Shown: positions 8,001-16,387, counted from the first letter of the stretch. The stretch: 64,000 nt of DNA from Hungatella hathewayi (GCA_025149285.1 CP102274.1:1565501-1629500), one strand, 5' to 3'. Notes: generated by a model from the letters alone, not told the origin. Numbers and translations: made by a program.

Positions 8001-10490
8001 GTAAGCCTGCCATTTACGTGGACGGTGGATTTGGAAGAGGTGTATGATTTATCAAGAATTGATATCAGTTTTAATCACTGGAATGGATCGGAAGCGTATC
8101 ACCAGTATCATATCTATGGAAGTGTTGATGGAAACAGATGGAAACAGCTGGTCGATGAATCTGATAATAAGACAACTGGGTTTAAGAGCCATGGATTAAA
8201 AGGCCAGTACCGTTATATCAAACTGGAAGTGATAAAAGCGGTGAAAGACAAGGATGGTCAGTCGGCAGCCTTTGCAGCCGGCCTGGTGGAAGTGGAGGTG
8301 TTTGCAGAAGCGAAAGCAGAAACGGCGGATATCACTGGAATTGAGATTACCGCGCGTCCATTTAAAACAACGTATGAAACCGGTGAAGACTTCAATTCGG
8401 AAGGACTGGAGGTTGCGGCGAAATACAGTGATGGAACTTCGGCGAAGTTAGAATCCGGTCAGTATGAACTGAGTGAAGTGGATACTCTGGTTACAGGAAA
8501 AAAGGATGTAGTTGTTACATATACAACCGGGGAAGGAAAGGTATACAGCGATACTTTTTACATCATTGTATACGATCCGGACGAGATGTATGCAGATAAG
8601 CTGAAGGTTGTGAAGCAGCCTGACAGAACAATTTACCAAACCGGAGAGGAATATGATACAGCCGGAATGGAAGTGCGGATTCTCATGAAGGCCAGCGCCA
8701 GCAATGCCGTCCCGACAAAAGTTAAAGAGCTTTCCAGTCAGGAGTATGAGCTGGAATACGACTTCGGGAAACCGGGGAAAGAGAAGGTGACGGTAGTCTA
8801 TTATGGAATCGGTAAGAACGGGGAAGAACGTAAACTGACAGACACAGTGTTGGTCACGGTGATTGATGGAGAAACTGAGTACTATCAGACTGGCATTGCG
8901 GTCGAAAAGGAACCGGATAAGAAGGTTTATAAAATCGGCGGCAGCTTTGAACGGACCGGAATGATTGTTACCCGAACCATGAAGGCCAGCCCCAGCGATG
9001 CCAGTCCCAGCAACGTATCCTATACAGAAGAGATTGACAATTATCGTGTAGAGGGAGACGATTTTGCGGAAGCCGGAAAGAAGACCGTAAATATTCTGTA
9101 TGATGGAACAGATCGTGATGGAAATGATAAGGTGTTTAAAACTTCTGTTACGGTGATGGTAACAGATTGCACCAGTGACGTAGTGGAAGCGGAATTTGAG
9201 ACCATACGCAGCGGATTGTGTGAAGTCCTGACTGGAGAGAATGCAGCTTTTGCTACAGAGGAGGAAAAGCAGACGGCAGCAGCAGAGGCGAAAGAAAAGT
9301 TGCTCGGTGTTCTGGAAGAGAATGAAGGTGAATGGATCCTTACGGACGAAATTATGAATCTGATCGAGTCGATCGAAACGTATTATCTGATGGCATACAC
9401 AAACGTCAGAAAAATAATAGAAGGACCGGCATTTTTAACAGACGGCATGAAGATTACAGGGGCGGGATTAAGCGCCAATCCCCAGTCTGATTACCAGCGG
9501 GTAGAAATTACCGTATCTGAGGCAGAAACTCCGGAAGGACTGGAAGAGATTGAAGGGAAACAGGCAAATGCCATGATGTTTGAACTGGCGGTAAATGGTG
9601 AAGCGGTCAGACTGGCGGCACCGGTTTCTGTCAGCATGAAAGTTCCTTACGGAATTCCTGAGGAGAATTTAAAAATCCTTTTTGTTGGAGAAGACGGATA
9701 TACGGAACTGATCCGCCCGAAGGTAAAAGACGGTTTTATGGTATTTGGAGTTAAGTCCTTCGGTACGCTGGTGGTGTTCTCTGATACGGAGAATGGCGGC
9801 GGGGAAGTGGATGAGAAAACTCTGGATCATATTGCGGTAACGAAAAAGCCGGTGAAGACCGAATACAGAACAGGAGAGGAGTTCGAACCAGAAGGGATGG
9901 TGGTTACCGCTTATTACTCCGATGGGACGAAGGAGGTTTTAACGGAATACGAAGTGTCCGGTTTTGATTCCGGTAAGACAGGAACTCAGATGATTACTGT
10001 AACGTATAAAGGTAAGACAGCGGAATTTGAGGTGACTGTCAGGAAGAGACAGAGTTCCTACGGAGGATCCGGTTCGGGAAGTTCTTCCTGGGGTGTTTCT
10101 GCGGCCGTGCCAAATGTGCCGGGAACCTGGAAGCAGGACGAGAAAGGCTGGTGGTATGAGAAGAAAGCAGGCGGATATCTGAAAGCTGAGTGGGGACGGA
10201 TTAACGGAACCTGGTATTATTTTAACGAGGAAGGCTATATGGAAACAGGCTGGGTTCAAACTGGAGGCCAGTGGTACTTCTTAAATGCCGATGGCTCTAT
10301 GGTGGAAAATAACTGGGTTCTATCCGGTGATCAGTGGTATTACTTGAAGAACGGTGGTTCTATGGCAGCAGGTCAGTGGGTAACCTGGAAGGAGAAGAGT
10401 TATTATTTAAATCAGGATGGCACAATGGCTATGAATACGGTGACGCCTGACGGGTATCGGGTGGATGAAAATGGTGTGTGGATACAGTGA
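2001..10490 (+). CDS. Giant secreted multi-GH43 protein with choline-binding-type tail
   Basis: 2829-residue exported protein. Residues 1-48 are a long signal peptide (hydrophobic FSGILAVILAVSGG, cleavage likely after AHA). Approximate order: GH43-like propeller 1 (55-420), Big_4-like Ig (430-500), beta-rich module (502-672), FN3-like (688-777), propeller 2 (790-1080), F5/8 C discoidin (1090-1230), Big_4 (1236-1314), second beta-rich module (1316-1497), chitobiase C-terminal-like module (1504-1600; YYTLDGTDPMTG), propeller 3 (1607-1949), discoidin (1957-2104), Ig-like repeats (2110-2388), helical stretch (2394-2473), another beta domain, Ig-like Big_3 (2607-2680), Ser/Gly linker and choline-binding-type repeats (2707-2827; GWVQTGGQWYFLNADGS). 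Propellers 1 and 3 carry QAHGG, YYW.GE, IERPK/VERPK and EAPA motifs as in exo-beta-1,3-galactanase-like GH43 enzymes; propeller 2 lacks the HGG/YYW blade. Likely a wall-attached enzyme acting on arabinogalactan- or mucin-like glycans; the substrate is inferred. Start ATG follows AGGAAGGAGAGG. Confidence 0.88.
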   Translation: MEKKRMKIIWNQVLCAGKKCGKRWFSGILAVILAVSGGVVRDPMEAHADQISQEVTSFKTGEAWKDTAGKQIQAHGGLIQKFGDTYYWYGEDKTRGGRPIDGVRAYSSKDLYNWTDEGTVLKVMENREQFEMDEYFKTLYFDYNDAEKDEVYLNLRSSNCIVERPKVLYNEKTGKYVMWFHSDGPEAGKEEDSSASRYSRAMAGVAVSDTPDGPFQYVDSFKLHWVEGYAGVQRRGDSRDMNIFQDEDGSAYIIYSSEMNAYLYIAKLTDDYMGLQTPAGKVTPEVGKSGDGETWQARILPDTSREAPAVFKSGEYYYMITSGTSGWDPNPAKYYRSKDIMAEKWEAMGDPCEGGSKTTFDSQSTYVVPIDPENGFYLYMGDRWKNGDLKNSSYVWLPLIVNDDGTIVIKNYDEWNLEETPRTIMKKSEGLEVYYTTDQGKVPALPEEITVTWLNGQKETAAIVWENLSAADFEQPFSKKNVSGTVKGQKIYTDIEVVPENLVYFVDCGTGSWGPESTDYPEIASKNPGLLNQVSDQEYKDGAEWGYVKTTAAKALVLTPDNASGKAESKYDVGVRTALDYITYKMKLTAGTYQFTAGFHEWWSGQKRTMKPVVTYTDASGAEMSAEGGTFTTSGSDMTVTEEFTIPADGVVSYTLKKTANSAPVLSFLAVGKTKDAQEPDKPEEEKPELVLFASAFMLKGENEASNIKLNWNPIEGAASYRVYRTDEKGENRQLLKETAGIMQDDYGVSEASWYVTEALDESGEILAVSEPAEGTPVKLGGEMKTRSNMAPGSDFVYDSKAVQVFAENGVSYKYSIEKDGETGKKLVEYQALDGVTYDAGRTVLSSKQYEIMGDCKFEGVAQMRKDGKIIIWAHFEPASGYSRAEISCMSGTMGGDDFTFYSERPHGNESRDLNIFNDNGTLYAISAANNNNDLNIYKIDESWTRVLPESEFPAITVCEGQHREAPNMVKVDGWYYLFTSEANGWYPSQGMYCSASTIQGLADAALVPIHVTTFGTQSGWMSSVGDNRLLVGSVWASSGQFGEGKNWTKVFPVSFKDGYAVYNYYPELAYNDDRVMVPVQNGKILSADQPAGIADGDAPGEAGCEAALVTDGRSDDKNVYYKSVESIGVPYSLTVDLGGLCSVSQVDVSFREPKGSDTRNLYKIYGSKDGIIFDEVLVDASSNKNPGFDSRAVENKGLYRYVKITVSEVRDMRHNDNKVSWSRGIHEMTIYGTPSDMKITGYEPEMAVDLGRKPELPAAVTLEYSDGRTMEEPVEWEYVSASELSEPFVKKNVKGTLRNFPDMTISTTLEVIPKELKYFIDCGTGDWGVKSEEFERISSVEGVSLFNDTSDRQFSSSEELTGQWGYSSKTSDTSSLKLTPDNTTGSSASKYEVGLRTNLSSGISYKLYLPAGEYMFSGGYHEWWSNQNRKIQPSVIYEDENGQSHEEKLSVVSLPGLGSDVMSSDIVKVPKDGVVTFQLSAASSTKPVISFLTVTMMTDDNRPAGKVTVSPEPGRYELDVIKPVELTSESEDSIYYTLDGTDPMTGDGSEEAAEGAELYDAPILFEEEGIYEINARSVRNASDGSVIWGPVTTARYNVTESSGPVERYDSVPVGKPWYDNNGEMIQAHGGGFLQMEDEQGAVYYWVGENKDHNGSSFNGINLYSSRDLLNWKFENTVLKPDSENPALRDNKIERPKLIYNKTTGQFILWGHWETADSYASSQICVAVSDTVNGDYTFLGHWRPGGKEKNWRTKSVNGSTIYVKDEEYESAVTNQVTPDGNMSRDMTVYVDGDQGYLVSACADKHSICIYELNDEFTDILPGSEYHVFESDKLEAPAIIKSGDYYYLMGSGQSGWYPNQARYAYTKDISNPEGWSELELIGNNTSFYSQPTNIMELTSPAGQKNYVYMGDRWNSKKLGESTYVWLPLEIDGTDMSLSYIPEWSLNAEDGTVQYEEAVVVSTGKPVTCSVEGQEGYGVEKANDGDYFNTNKSGTSSSYFRPVSLPFTWTVDLEEVYDLSRIDISFNHWNGSEAYHQYHIYGSVDGNRWKQLVDESDNKTTGFKSHGLKGQYRYIKLEVIKAVKDKDGQSAAFAAGLVEVEVFAEAKAETADITGIEITARPFKTTYETGEDFNSEGLEVAAKYSDGTSAKLESGQYELSEVDTLVTGKKDVVVTYTTGEGKVYSDTFYIIVYDPDEMYADKLKVVKQPDRTIYQTGEEYDTAGMEVRILMKASASNAVPTKVKELSSQEYELEYDFGKPGKEKVTVVYYGIGKNGEERKLTDTVLVTVIDGETEYYQTGIAVEKEPDKKVYKIGGSFERTGMIVTRTMKASPSDASPSNVSYTEEIDNYRVEGDDFAEAGKKTVNILYDGTDRDGNDKVFKTSVTVMVTDCTSDVVEAEFETIRSGLCEVLTGENAAFATEEEKQTAAAEAKEKLLGVLEENEGEWILTDEIMNLIESIETYYLMAYTNVRKIIEGPAFLTDGMKITGAGLSANPQSDYQRVEITVSEAETPEGLEEIEGKQANAMMFELAVNGEAVRLAAPVSVSMKVPYGIPEENLKILFVGEDGYTELIRPKVKDGFMVFGVKSFGTLVVFSDTENGGGEVDEKTLDHIAVTKKPVKTEYRTGEEFEPEGMVVTAYYSDGTKEVLTEYEVSGFDSGKTGTQMITVTYKGKTAEFEVTVRKRQSSYGGSGSGSSSWGVSAAVPNVPGTWKQDEKGWWYEKKAGGYLKAEWGRINGTWYYFNEEGYMETGWVQTGGQWYFLNADGSMVENNWVLSGDQWYYLKNGGSMAAGQWVTWKEKSYYLNQDGTMAMNTVTPDGYRVDENGVWIQ

Positions 10491-10678
10491 AAAACGGAAT
10501 GGTGTTTAAAAAGAGGGCTGTCTAAGTTATTTTCACCTGGAGACAGATAAAACTCTCAAAAGTTTTGGCTGAACGGCTGTTGATATTCTGGCAGTTAATC
10601 ATGTGCCGAATGTATATGCTTTAAGAGACATCCAGGAACTTTTATACTGGGATTATAATTTATTATTTATAGGAATTT

Positions 10679-10708
10679 CAATCGGGGGGCATGCATGCCC
10701 CCCGATTG
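10679..10708. repeat. Perfect 30-bp palindrome
   Basis: Perfect inverted repeat centred between 10693 and 10694, with arms caatcggggggcatg and its complement. The G6/C6 core would form a very stable hairpin, but neither side has a clear T-run, so it is not a standard intrinsic terminator. It may be a bidirectional transcription block, a protein-binding site or an extragenic repeat unit. Confidence 0.75.
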
Positions 10709-10789
10709 CTGTTGCAGGAACAGATAAGCATTCAGTTGTGTTATTCCGGATACCTCCTGCCTTGGGCTGAATCATACTTCTGCTTTTTC

Positions 10790-10818
10790 TTGTAGAAAAT
10801 CTTCGATTATGGTATACT
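10790..10818 (+). promoter_or_regulatory. Sigma-A-type promoter of the YdcF-like gene
   Basis: TTGTAG (10790-10795), a 17-bp spacer and TATACT (10813-10818), preceded by TGG as an extended -10. The spacing is ideal and the site is about 70 bases before the chosen start. Confidence 0.65.
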
Positions 10819-10888
10819 ATGAGAACTTACTGAGGTATCTCACGAACTTATCGGAGTCTGAACTCTGATGGAAGCGGAGGTTTTAATC

Positions 10889-11713
10889 ATGACATGGATC
10901 TTATGGCTTTTGGCAGCAGCCTGTGTCATATACTATGTAGTTATCGTCATTTATTCGGGTTTTACCACTTCATTTTCCTTTATCTGGATGGTATTTGCAG
11001 CCGCCTGCCTGTTTCTGGCATTGGGCTGGGAATATTATATGAAGCATAAGGACCGGGTGCCGCTCTGGCTGCCGGTGTCGGTTATCACATTCTGCTGTAC
11101 GGGAATTCTGGTGTTTTCCATGGTGGAGATCCTGATTTTTACAGGAGCGGCCAGCCGGGATGCGTCGAATCTCGATTATCTTATCGTGCTGGGAGCCAGA
11201 GTAAAAGAAGACGGGCTCAGCAAATCGCTGAAGAGCCGGCTCGACAAAGCGATCGATTATCTGGAGGAAAATCCGGGAACCGTGCTTGTGCTTTCAGGCG
11301 GACAGGGAGAGGATGAGCCGGTCAGCGAAGCGGCTGCGATGCGGGACTATCTCGTGTTTAACGGTGTGAGCGAGCGGCAGCTGATCCTGGAGACCCGTTC
11401 TTTCAGTACGGTGGAGAACATTGCCTACAGCAGGATTGCGATCGAGGAAGATCAGGCGGAGCGCAAAGCGCGTCATGCCAGATCCGACATTATCATGGAG
11501 CCCGGAACTTACGAAGAAATTTCGGATAAACCCATAAGAATCGGAGTTCTGACCAGTGACTTCCATGTGTTCCGGGCGGAACAGATTGCGAAGAAATGGG
11601 GGATTCCGGATATTTATGGAATTTCCAGCGAATCAGATCCTGTGCTGCTGGTCCATTTCTGTGTTCGGGAATGCGCTGCGATTTTAAAAGATAAACTGGT
11701 CGGCAACATGTAG
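10889..11713 (+). CDS. YdcF family (DUF218) membrane protein
   Basis: 274-residue protein with three to four N-terminal membrane segments (about 1-95) followed by a DUF218/YdcF domain. That domain shows DYLIVLGARV, VLSGGQGEDEPVSEAAAM and ETRSFSTVENI, the expected order for the ElyC/SanA/YdcF family, whose members affect envelope processes by a poorly defined activity. The ATG at 10868 is open, but GGAGG at 10876-10880 lies 8 bases before the ATG at 10889, which is therefore the likely start. It has its own promoter. A Lys/Arg-rich segment around residues 190-215 interrupts the C-terminal part of the domain. Confidence 0.88.
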   Translation: MTWILWLLAAACVIYYVVIVIYSGFTTSFSFIWMVFAAACLFLALGWEYYMKHKDRVPLWLPVSVITFCCTGILVFSMVEILIFTGAASRDASNLDYLIVLGARVKEDGLSKSLKSRLDKAIDYLEENPGTVLVLSGGQGEDEPVSEAAAMRDYLVFNGVSERQLILETRSFSTVENIAYSRIAIEEDQAERKARHARSDIIMEPGTYEEISDKPIRIGVLTSDFHVFRAEQIAKKWGIPDIYGISSESDPVLLVHFCVRECAAILKDKLVGNM

Positions 11714-11852
11714 AACCGCACCATTTGTGGTATGCTGTATGAGACTGGAAAAAAGCGGAATTCTGTTCTTCTTTTCTGCATGATAATGAAAACGCCGGAG
11801 AATGGGCAAGATGGTAATAAAGAGAAAATGTTAAGGAAGGAATATAGAATAT

Positions 11853-14777
11853 ATGAGACAGTTAGAGCATTTGACAGCCTATGAGGTTGTGGAAGAAAAA
11901 CAGCTGGATGAGATGAATGCCACGGGAACCGTGCTGCGCCATAAAAAAAGCGGAGCGCGGATTTTTGCTGTGTCCTGTGAGGATGAGAATAAGGTGTTTT
12001 CCATAGGATTCCGTACACCGCCGGAGGACAGTACCGGAGTTGCGCATATTCTGGAACACAGTACTTTGTGCGGCTCCGGTAAGTTCCCGGTGAAGGACCC
12101 GTTTGTAGAGCTGGTAAAGGGTTCCTTAAATACCTTTTTGAATGCCATGACGTATCCGGATAAGACGGTATACCCCGTGGCCAGCTGCAATGAAAAGGAT
12201 TTTCAGAATCTGATGGATGTCTATATGGATGCTGTGTTCAATCCCAACATTTATAAGGAACCGAAGATTTTCATGCAGGAGGGGTGGCACTATGAGCTGG
12301 AGAGTCCGGAGGCGGATTTAATCTACAACGGCGTCGTCTATAATGAGATGAAGGGTGCGTTTTCCTCGCCGGAGGAGGTACTGGACCGCTATACGAGAAA
12401 AGTTCTGTTCCCGGATAACTGCTACGGGCAGGAATCCGGCGGTGATCCGGCCTTTATTCCGGACCTGACATACGATCAGTTTTTGAATTTTCACAGGAGA
12501 TATTACCACCCATCCAACAGCTACATCTATCTGTATGGCGATATGGATATGGTGGAAAAGCTGGAATGGCTGGATGACCAGTATCTCTCGAAATACGATA
12601 CCCTGGAGATCGATTCCAGGATTCTGCCGCAGGAGCCCTTTGACCGGCCAGTGGAGGAAGAGACCCATTATTCCATCACGGACGGGGAGTCCGAGGAGCA
12701 GGCTACCTATCTTTCCATCAATACCGTGGTCGGAGATGATTTAGACCCGCATCTGTATGTGGCGTTCCAGGTCCTGGAGTACACTCTTTTGGACGCTCCG
12801 GGAGCACCGCTTAAACAGGCGCTCATCGACGCGGGAATCGGACAGGACATACTTGGCGGATATCAGAATGGAATCCTTCAGCCTTATTTTTCCGTGATTG
12901 CGAAGAACGCGGATAAGGAGCAGAAGGGAGAGTTTCTTGCCGTAGTAAAGGGAACGCTCCGCAAGCTGGCGGATGAGGGAATCAATAAGAAGAGTTTAAA
13001 GGCTGGTCTGAATTTCTATGAATTCCGTTACCGTGAGGCGGATTACGGTTCTGCGCCTAAGGGGCTGATGTACGGTCTTCAATGCATGGACAGCTGGCTT
13101 TACGACGGAGATCCCACGGTGCATCTGACCTATCAGAAGACTTTTGATTATCTGAAGCAGGCAGTGGATGAGGGGTATTTTGAGCGGCTGATCCGTGACT
13201 ATCTGCTGGATAATCCGTTTGAGGCAGTTCTGGTGGTCAGTCCGGAGAAGAATCTGACCGCAAAGGAAGATGAGAAGACTGCCAGACGGCTGGCCGCCTA
13301 TAAGGCCTCGCTTTCGAACGAGGAGATCGCTGCTCTCGTGGAGCAGACCAGGGCGCTTCGGGAGTATCAGGAGACGCCATCCCCTCAGGAGGAATTGAAA
13401 AAGATCCCCATGCTTTCCAGGGAAGACATCGGCAGGGAGCCGGAAGCGATTATCTGGGAAGAAAAAGAGGTCGAAGGCGTGAAGGTGATTCACCATAAGA
13501 TGTTTACCTCCGGTATTGGCTATTTGAAACTGTTGTTTGATACCTCCCGGATTCCGGAAGAAGATTTGTGTTACGTCGGCCTGTTAAAATCCGTGCTGGG
13601 ATTTGTAGATACGGAACATTATACGTATGGTGATCTGACGAGTGAGATCCATTTAAACAGCGGAGGCATCAATCTCAGTGTTACGTCTTATCCGAATTTA
13701 AAGGACGGCGCTGATTTTAAAGGCGTTTTTATCGCCAGCGTCAGAGTTCTGTACGATAAACTGGACTTCGGCTTCTCCATTCTCGGTGAGATACTGAAGA
13801 ATTCCATTCTGGATGACGAGAAGCGGCTGGGAGAGGTGATCAGTGAGACAAGGTCGAGAGGCAGGATGAAGCTGGAGGGAGCATGCCATTCAGCGGCGGT
13901 AGCCAGAGCTACATCCTATTTCTCTCCGACATCCTATTATAACGATCGCACAGGCGGAATCGGGTATTACCAGTTTCTGGAGCAGCTGGACAGAGAGTAT
14001 CCGGAGCATAAGAAGGAGATTATCGCCAGGTTAAAACAGGTGATGGCGCGTCTTTTTACCGTGAAAAATCTGCTGGTCAGTTATACGGCCGATGAGGAGG
14101 GCTTCCGGCTGCTTCCCGAGGCACTCCGGAGCCTGAAGGAAATGCTTCCTGAAGGCAGTGAGGAGACGTATCCCTTTACGTTTCCGGCCGGCAACCGGAA
14201 TGAAGGCTTTAAGACGGCCTCCCAGGTTAATTACGTGGCCAGGTGCGGAACCTTTGCAGGAAGCGGATACGCCTATACGGGCGCACTGCGCATATTAAAG
14301 GTTATTTTAAGCTATGATTACCTGTGGATTCATTTGAGGGTAAAGGGAGGCGCCTACGGCTGTATGAGCGGCTTCGGGCGCTCCGGAGAAGGATATTTAA
14401 CCTCTTACCGCGATCCAAACTTAAAGGAGACGAATGAAATCTACGAGGGGATTGTGGAATATCTGGAGCATTTCGATGTGGATGACCGTGATATGACAAA
14501 GTATGTCATCGGCACCATCAGCGATATGGATGTGCCGTACCCGCCTTCCACGAAGGGCAGCCGCGGTCTGTCCGCATACCTTTCCGGTGTGGATGAAGCC
14601 ATGATGCAGCAGGAGAGAGATGAGATCTTAAACGCCACGAAGGAGGATATCCGGGCGCTGGCGCCGATCGTTAAGGCGGTTCTTGCCACTGGAAGCTTAT
14701 GTGTGATCGGCAATGAGGAAAAGATAGAGGCAAATAAGGAGCTGTTCCATGAGACGGAGACCCTGTTCCACTCATAA
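11853..14777 (+). CDS. M16C (PreP-like) zinc metallopeptidase
   Basis: 974-residue peptidase of the M16C/presequence-protease type, usual length for a four-domain clamshell enzyme that degrades oligopeptides. The inverted zinc motif HILEH is at residues 65-69, followed by STLCGSGKFPVKDPF and by YNEMKGAFSSPEEV, which supplies the third metal ligand Glu. The C-terminal half has the M16C-associated region and KGGAYG. No signal peptide, so it is probably cytoplasmic. The start follows TTAAGGAAGGAATATAG. It sits 26 bases before era and may be cotranscribed with era and recO. Confidence 0.93.
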   Translation: MRQLEHLTAYEVVEEKQLDEMNATGTVLRHKKSGARIFAVSCEDENKVFSIGFRTPPEDSTGVAHILEHSTLCGSGKFPVKDPFVELVKGSLNTFLNAMTYPDKTVYPVASCNEKDFQNLMDVYMDAVFNPNIYKEPKIFMQEGWHYELESPEADLIYNGVVYNEMKGAFSSPEEVLDRYTRKVLFPDNCYGQESGGDPAFIPDLTYDQFLNFHRRYYHPSNSYIYLYGDMDMVEKLEWLDDQYLSKYDTLEIDSRILPQEPFDRPVEEETHYSITDGESEEQATYLSINTVVGDDLDPHLYVAFQVLEYTLLDAPGAPLKQALIDAGIGQDILGGYQNGILQPYFSVIAKNADKEQKGEFLAVVKGTLRKLADEGINKKSLKAGLNFYEFRYREADYGSAPKGLMYGLQCMDSWLYDGDPTVHLTYQKTFDYLKQAVDEGYFERLIRDYLLDNPFEAVLVVSPEKNLTAKEDEKTARRLAAYKASLSNEEIAALVEQTRALREYQETPSPQEELKKIPMLSREDIGREPEAIIWEEKEVEGVKVIHHKMFTSGIGYLKLLFDTSRIPEEDLCYVGLLKSVLGFVDTEHYTYGDLTSEIHLNSGGINLSVTSYPNLKDGADFKGVFIASVRVLYDKLDFGFSILGEILKNSILDDEKRLGEVISETRSRGRMKLEGACHSAAVARATSYFSPTSYYNDRTGGIGYYQFLEQLDREYPEHKKEIIARLKQVMARLFTVKNLLVSYTADEEGFRLLPEALRSLKEMLPEGSEETYPFTFPAGNRNEGFKTASQVNYVARCGTFAGSGYAYTGALRILKVILSYDYLWIHLRVKGGAYGCMSGFGRSGEGYLTSYRDPNLKETNEIYEGIVEYLEHFDVDDRDMTKYVIGTISDMDVPYPPSTKGSRGLSAYLSGVDEAMMQQERDEILNATKEDIRALAPIVKAVLATGSLCVIGNEEKIEANKELFHETETLFHS

Positions 14778-14803
14778 TAAAAACCAACTACGAAGGAGAA
14801 TCA

Positions 14804-15709
14804 ATGGATAATAATTATAAATCAGGATTTGTAACGCTGATCGGACGGCCCAATGTGGGGAAATCCACGCTGATGAACCATTTGATCGGTCAGAAGATCG
14901 CCATCACGTCTGATAAGCCCCAGACCACCAGAAACCGTATCCAGACCGTCTATACGGACGAGAGGGGACAGATTATCTTTCTGGATACTCCGGGGATCCA
15001 CAAAGCCAAAAACAAGCTGGGCGAGTATATGGTGAGCGTGGCGGAGCATACCCTGAAAGAAGTGGATGTGGTGCTCTGGCTGGTGGAGCCGACCACATTT
15101 ATCGGAGCGGGAGAACGCCATATCGCGGAGCAGCTGCAGAATGTGAAGACTCCGGTGATCCTGGTCATCAACAAGATCGACACCATAAAGAATCAGGATG
15201 AGATTCTGGAATTTATCGCTGCATACAAGGATGTGTGCAGCTTTGCCGAGATCGTTCCGGTGTCGGCGCTGAAGGATAAAAATACGGATCTGATGCTGGA
15301 TCTGATCTATAAGTATCTGCCCTGCGGTCCTCAGTATTACGATGAGGACACTGTCACGGATCAGCCCATGCGTCAGATTGCGTCGGAACTTATCCGTGAA
15401 AAAGCGCTGAGACTGCTGAGTGATGAGATCCCTCACGGCATTGCCGTTACCATCGAGAAGATGACCGAGCGGAAAAACGGTATGATGGATATTGAGGCCA
15501 CAATTGTATGTGAGCGGGACTCCCACAAGGGAATTATCATCGGCAAGGGCGGCGCCATGTTAAAGAGAATCGGCAGTGCGGCCCGCCGGGAGATCGAGGA
15601 TCTGATGGATACTCAGGTGAATTTGCAGATCTGGGTCAAGGTCCGGAAGGAATGGCGTGACAGCGAGCTGTATATGAAAAACTACGGATACAATGAGAAA
15701 GAAATTTAG
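14804..15709 (+). CDS. era: GTPase Era
   Basis: 301 residues, normal Era length. Essential GTPase that binds 16S rRNA and helps 30S assembly. G1 is GRPNVGKST (residues 14-22), followed by DKPQTTRN (switch I), DTPGIH (G3), NKID (G4) and SALKDKN (G5). The C-terminal KH domain shows GIIIGKGGAMLKRIG. Start ATG after AAGGAGAATCA. recO follows almost immediately, the era-recO order common in Firmicutes. Confidence 0.98.
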   Translation: MDNNYKSGFVTLIGRPNVGKSTLMNHLIGQKIAITSDKPQTTRNRIQTVYTDERGQIIFLDTPGIHKAKNKLGEYMVSVAEHTLKEVDVVLWLVEPTTFIGAGERHIAEQLQNVKTPVILVINKIDTIKNQDEILEFIAAYKDVCSFAEIVPVSALKDKNTDLMLDLIYKYLPCGPQYYDEDTVTDQPMRQIASELIREKALRLLSDEIPHGIAVTIEKMTERKNGMMDIEATIVCERDSHKGIIIGKGGAMLKRIGSAARREIEDLMDTQVNLQIWVKVRKEWRDSELYMKNYGYNEKEI

Positions 15710-15724
15710 GAGCGGGTGATAGAA

Positions 15725-16387
15725 TTGAGAGAGGCTGTCAGGCTTACCGGCATGGTGTTAAAGGCCGTTCCGTCCGGGGAGATGGACAAACGTCTGGTGA
15801 TCCTTACGAAGGAACGCGGAAAAGTTACGGCATTTGCCAGGGGCGCCAGAAGGCCGGGCAGTATGCTTATGGCCTGCGGCCGTCCCTTTGCCTTCGGACA
15901 GTTTACGCTGTACGAAGGACGGGATGCCTATTCCCTGCAGTCTGCGGAAATCTCCAATTACTTTGACGAGCTATCCACGGATGTGGAGGGAACGTGCTAT
16001 GGCTCCTATTTCCTGGAGTTTTCAGACTATTATACCAGGGAAAATATGGACGGCACGGCCATGCTGAAGTTGTTATACCAGTCAGTGAGAGCCCTGATGA
16101 AACCTGCGGTGCCCAATGAACTGGTCCGGCGCGTGTACGAGCTGAAGGCGATGGCCATCAACGGGGAGTATACGGAAAAGCCTCCCAGGGAAGTCAGCGA
16201 TTCGGCCAATTACGCATGGGAATTCGTCGTGCTGTCTCCGGTCGAGCATCTGTATACCTTTGCACTGACCGACGCTGTGTTCGAAGAGTTCGGGCGGTGC
16301 GTGGAGATCAATAAGAAGCGGTTTATCGACCGGGAGTTTCACTCGCTCGATATTCTGGAGGCGATGACGGGGCGGCGGCCTCTGTGA
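15725..16387 (+). CDS. recO: DNA repair protein RecO
   Basis: Recombination mediator that works with RecR to load RecA in the RecF pathway. The N-terminal OB-fold sequence is GMVLKAVPSGEMDKRLVILT followed by FARGARRPGS, typical of RecO; the C-terminal part is helical. The usual zinc-binding cysteines are not obvious. A GTG at 15716 is in frame but only 2 bases from the AGGAG at 15709-15713; the TTG at 15725, 11 bases from it, gives MREAVRLTG, which fits the family start better. That gives 220 residues. Cotranscribed with era. Confidence 0.93.
   Translation: MREAVRLTGMVLKAVPSGEMDKRLVILTKERGKVTAFARGARRPGSMLMACGRPFAFGQFTLYEGRDAYSLQSAEISNYFDELSTDVEGTCYGSYFLEFSDYYTRENMDGTAMLKLLYQSVRALMKPAVPNELVRRVYELKAMAINGEYTEKPPREVSDSANYAWEFVVLSPVEHLYTFALTDAVFEEFGRCVEINKKRFIDREFHSLDILEAMTGRRPL

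Larger units (their letters stand above)
10491..10888. other. Gene-free stretch after the giant GH43 gene
   Basis: About 400 bases without a convincing gene. A stretch from about 10570 to 10770 stays open for some 65 codons but has no start or ribosome-binding site and no family I recognise, so it may be relic coding DNA. It contains the perfect palindrome at 10679-10708. The promoter of the YdcF-like gene lies at the right end. Confidence 0.5.

Noticed and set aside
10570..10770. 65-codon open stretch after the giant GH43 gene
   Set aside because: It lacks a start and ribosome-binding site, crosses the perfect palindrome and matches no family I recognise.
14822..15526. Long antisense open frame across era (234 residues)
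   Set aside because: It mirrors the era codon pattern, has no recognisable domain and no ribosome-binding site; era is certain.
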